NCBI RefSeq assembly: GCF_037975245.1
Contig: NC_092578.1
Span: 4,921,501-4,985,500 of the forward strand
Direction of reading: 5' to 3'
Source of the DNA: Apostichopus japonicus
Taxonomy: Eukaryota > Echinodermata > Holothuroidea > Aspidochirotida > Stichopodidae
DNA length: 64,000 nucleotides
Positions 60,338 to 64,000 of this stretch are shown here, one piece after another (position 1 is the stretch's first letter; every line of letters begins with the position of its first letter). A program made the position numbers and the translations under genes. Under the pieces are notes generated by a model. The model saw nothing but the letters and a program-made list of their open reading frames with translations, had not been told where the DNA came from and ran no database searches.

Positions 60338-60990
60338 GCGTGAGTACCAGTCAAAGTGAAATTCCCTTTGGTATGAGTACTGGATCGAGTACAAGGCTCT
60401 AAAGTTGAGTACCGAGTGTCTAGTCAGCGTGAGTACCAGTCAACAAAGTGCAATTCCCTTTGGTATGAGTACTGGATCGAGTACAAGGCTCTAAAGTTGA
60501 GTACCGAGTGTCTAGTCAGCGTGAGTACCAGTCAACAAAGTGCAATTCCCTTTGGTATGAGTACTGGATCGAGTACAAGGCTCTAAAGTTGAGTACCGAG
60601 TGTCTAGTAAGCGTGAGTACCAGTCAAAGTGTCAAAGTGCAATTCCCTTTGGTATTAGTACTGGATCGAGTACAATGCTCTAAAGTTGAGTACCGAGTGT
60701 CTAGTCCAGCGTGAGTACCAGTTAACAAAGTACAATTCCATTTGGTATGAGTACGGGAACGAGTACAAGGCTCTAAAGTTGAGTACCGAGTGTCTAGTAA
60801 GCGTGAGTACCAGTCAAAGTGTCAAAGTGCAATTCCCTTTGGTATTAGTACTGGATCGAGTACAATGCTCTAAAGTTGAGTACCGAGTGTCTAGTCCAGC
60901 GTGAGTACCAGTTAACAAAGTACAATTCCATTTGGTATGAGTACGGGAACGAGTACAAGGCTCTAAAGTTGAGTACCGAGTGTCTACTGA
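60338..60990. repeat. Seven-unit ~92-bp tandem repeat with 190-bp higher-order structure
   Basis: Units start gcgtgagtacca at 60338, 60427, 60519, 60611, 60709, 60801 and 60899 (spacings 89, 92, 92, 98, 92, 98). Units 4+5 (60611-60800) are repeated almost exactly as units 6+7 (60801-60990), sharing private variants such as acaatgctc and gtacgggaacg. Each unit is rich in gagtac. Confidence 0.95.
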
Positions 60991-62716
60991 GTCCAGCGTT
61001 GGGCAAGAAATTGATCATTTGGCGGACCGTATTGTGAAATTTAAGTTGCACACTTATTCAAATGCCGCAACACTATATTAGGAGGTATACAGGTACATAT
61101 AGGATGTTATATATTAAAATACAAGATTTAATCCGCAATTTCAACATCTAGTTTATCTGATATATCTGAAATGTATTTTCACAAGTATTTCCTATGAGCA
61201 GACAGACTCTTCAAAGTACGCATATTCCCATGTTTTTTCTTGCTGTACAGGCTGTATTTCCCCGGTCGTGTTACCAAAAAAAAAAAAAAAAAAAAAAAAG
61301 CAAAAAGGACTAAAAAAGAAGGATTTTTGAGTGCTGCCTCGAATCAAGATTCAAATTTATGGGCTAACCCCTCTTTAAGGCTCCACCACTTTTTCTGCGG
61401 TCGGTTGGATGGATTTAGGGGTTCTACGTATAACATGCATGGGCCAGTGTCCTTGCATGCATGCCGTCGTATTACAGGGAAATCTCCACCCACCCCACCC
61501 CACCCACCCCACCCCACCCACCCCACCCCACCCACCCCACCCCACCCCACCCGATTATCTTTATGACCCGATATAAAATACTTCATTTTGAACATTGCAA
61601 AAATATTAAAAACACCTCAGAAACTTACTGTAAATTACAGAGTAAAAGATGTTAGCTACAGTTTATGTTAAATAAGCAGAAGTGATTTACTATAATAAAA
61701 GTCATGTTTTAATACGCTTTGTAGCAAAATTCCCATTCCTATTACAGCACTTACCCATATATAGAATATTGTATCCTGGTATTATTCATTATTCAATTGT
61801 CTGAAAAATACTACTATATTGGCGTTTTCCGACCATAATATGATGTTTACAACATTTTACATGCAAATCTGTTTAAGGCAATTGAATGAAGGGGGGGGGG
61901 GGGGGCGTAAGGGAGGAACCGAGGAAAGGTAAAGGGGTATAGACGAGATTATGACGAAATAAGTCTGATGAACTCCGAAAGACCGTTTGGATATCAAAGA
62001 TATATCTCTCCCTGCCTATTCAGTGGTTTACATTTAACCCTATTTGCTCAGCTGTTTTCTATTTCATCTTCCCGTTTCTTCTTCGTCTTCTCTCGTTTGA
62101 TGTTAGTCATAAAGTATAAAGCAGATAAGAGTCTGTTATTTTACGTTTATGAGTCTTCAGAAAAACTGACAAAGAGGGGACACATATCTGCTAGATTCCT
62201 TTCTTTTGTGACAAAATATTAAATGTCAAAGTAATTTGTCGGTGTCCCACGTGGGACGGATCAGCCAATGAACCCAATCGATATCTTAGTACTGTACCCT
62301 TAGGCGAATCACAAGCCCCTCCAAAAAAAAAATTCCCAAACATTTAACACGGATTTACTCGCATGAGGTTAACGACAAAAATGAAAATTTCAGGTGTAAA
62401 AGCAGTCCAGATAATTCAATAATAACGAATGTATGGTACAATTTATCGAGCATTGACCATTGTCGATATTGATCGAGACGAATGACGTCATGACGAGGAA
62501 CCCTGGATATCCAGGGTCCATCGGACTGACCTCAGCTTTGGATAAAACTACTTGAAGGCAGCTGATATAGAGAAAACTTTCATTGAAGGGAAAGGTTTGT
62601 GCATGAATGTCATTGTCTTATTGAATAACGAAGACAATTTAATGGTTAGCGATTGGAAAACGAACAAGTAAAGAAACTATGATTCACATGCAAGAGAAAT
62701 GTATAGTGCGTTGAGA
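60991..62716. other. Non-coding stretch with short low-complexity tracts
   Basis: Holds a repeat fragment shared with intron 1 (61008-61030), a poly-A run (61275-61300), a (ccacc)n minisatellite (61488-61552) and a G-run (61891-61906). No gene. Confidence 0.55.
61488..61552. repeat. (CCACCC/CCACC)n C-rich minisatellite
   Basis: About 65 bp of ccaccc and ccacc units with no T and no G. Confidence 0.9.
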
Positions 62717-63112
62717 AAGAAAAGAAAAGAAAAGAAAAGAAGAGAAAAGACAAGAAAAGAAAAGAAAAGAAAAGAAAAGAAAAGAAAAGAAAAGAAAAGA
62801 AAAGAAAAGAAAAGAAAAGAAAAGAAAAGAAAAGAAAAGAAAAGAAAAGAAAAGAAAAGAAAAGAAAAGAAAAGAAAAGAAAAGAAAAGAAAAGAAAAGA
62901 AAAGAAAAGAAAAGAAAAGAAAAGAAAAGAAAAGAAAAGAAAAGAAAAGAAAAGAAAAGAAAAGAAAAGAAAAGAAAAGAAAAGAAAAGAAAAGAAAAGA
63001 AAAGAAAAGAAAAGAAAAGAAAAGAAAAGAAAAGAAAAGAAAAGAAAAGAAAAGAAAAGAAAAGAAAAGAAAAGAAAAGAAAAGAAAAGAAAAGAAAAGA
63101 AAAGAAAAGAAA
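62717..63112. repeat. (AAAGA)n pentanucleotide array, ~79 copies
   Basis: Nearly uninterrupted aaaga units over 396 bp, with a few variants only at the left end. The Lys/Arg/Glu-only and Phe/Ser-only open frames across it are artefacts. The long purine strand could adopt triplex-type structures. Confidence 0.97.
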
Positions 63113-64000
63113 CTTATTATGTTATCAGTGCCCACAATCGAGGTGACCAAAACACAATGCTATTCTTTTGGCGTCTGTGTGTGGTGTGTGTGTGGGCGGG
63201 GGGGGGGGGGGGAGGTTTGGAGAGGTTGTCAGATTGGACTAGAAATGGCAGGTCCTGTGGAACGACCGCTACCATTATTTCATAATGCAATTTTCCTGCT
63301 GACAGTTTGGTCAAGCAGATCGATTCGAAATGTTTAAAGGTTTTTAAAATGATAAGGTAGATTTAAAGTTACCAATTTTGGTAAATATCGCCCGAGGTAA
63401 AAAAAAAAAAACGGAAAACGAGGTTCCTTTTGGAGGGGTCACCGATTATGGCTTTATAACGTTTAATATCGTACAAAGGTCGATAGACCTATCATCTTGG
63501 TTTGATGGCTGGCTGCATAATGTCAACGATTCTGGGTAACGGACGGAAAGGGTTAAAATTCACTTGATATTGGTGAATTTTCCTTTAAGGAATACACACA
63601 CACACAAGTATATACACGCAAACATAAACGCACATACAGATACACACTAACTCGGTATACGACTCTGAACAATAGGCATTGTGTTTCAATACTATCATAC
63701 ATCTAATGACTTGTAATATTTTCACAAGAGTTAATAGTGTCGAACAGGAATCTTTTTTTCTCTTCTCACTCTCTCTTTGACCAAATAAGATAAAAAAAAC
63801 TGGCATTTTTTTGGTGTTAGAAGTGGGGCAGTTCAAACTAATCTAAGATATGTGTTTCACGATGCAATGGCTTAGAATAATCGGCGTTGTTGTTAGGCGT
63901 ATTACGTACAGCGAGTGATAACCAAACATATATCAGCCTCGGATTCCTTAATATATAGCATAAGGAAATCAAACAACAACGCATAAAGTTAAAACGAAAA
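63113..64000. other. Right end, no gene seen
   Basis: A G-run at 63197-63212, a short (CA)n at 63594-63606, otherwise unremarkable AT-rich sequence. Confidence 0.5.

Noticed and set aside
60338-60990. CRISPR-like array
   Set aside because: Units are head-to-tail tandem copies without unique spacers, in an animal genome.
62677-63337. Lys/Arg/Glu-rich and Phe/Ser-rich open frames of 150-210 codons
   Set aside because: Entirely explained by the AAAGA pentanucleotide array.

Overview
This window is animal nuclear DNA. It is AT-rich, intron-rich and full of simple repeats, with multi-exon genes on the + strand, GT-AG introns of 0.3 to several kb, (TA)n tracts, tRNA-derived SINEs and a hAT-like MITE. 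The gene content (an invertebrate-type bursicon beta subunit and a divergent TRPC channel) together with a SINE carrying a conserved metazoan tail domain points to a marine invertebrate deuterostome. An echinoderm is most likely, but the species cannot be fixed from the sequence alone.

Layout. 1-6.9 kb: no recognised gene; one hAT-like MITE (887-1250). 6.9-12 kb: a candidate three-exon small protein gene of unknown function, with a U2-snRNA-headed structured RNA locus (9686-9862) inside it. 11.5-12.7 kb: two tRNA-derived SINEs. 14.8-31.9 kb: a complete 15-exon TRPC-family cation channel gene (832 codons plus stop; all exon phases fit), which I assembled by hand from splice sites. Its third intron carries a decayed duplicate of its own exon 6. 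34.0-34.5 kb: a decayed LINE reverse-transcriptase fragment on the - strand. 36.1-56.5 kb: a bursicon beta (partner-of-bursicon) gene; two coding exons are clear (52.3 and 56.4 kb), and a possible first exon at 36.1 kb ends in ATG exactly at a splice donor. Its last intron holds a 231-bp perfect inverted repeat made of two SINE copies with tRNA-like modules. 57-64 kb: mostly tandem repeats (a seven-unit ~92-bp array with a 190-bp higher-order repeat, 33-bp repeats, AAAGA pentanucleotides) and one candidate orphan exon at 60.2 kb.

The two recognised genes have no evident functional link. TRPC makes a plasma-membrane cation channel subunit; bursicon beta is a secreted cystine-knot hormone subunit that normally pairs with bursicon alpha, and I did not find alpha in the window. 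The points most worth following up are the U2-headed chimeric RNA, the unusual TRPC pore and missing zinc motif, the exon-6 pseudo-copy, the perfect SINE palindrome, and the unrecognised small gene at 7-12 kb.
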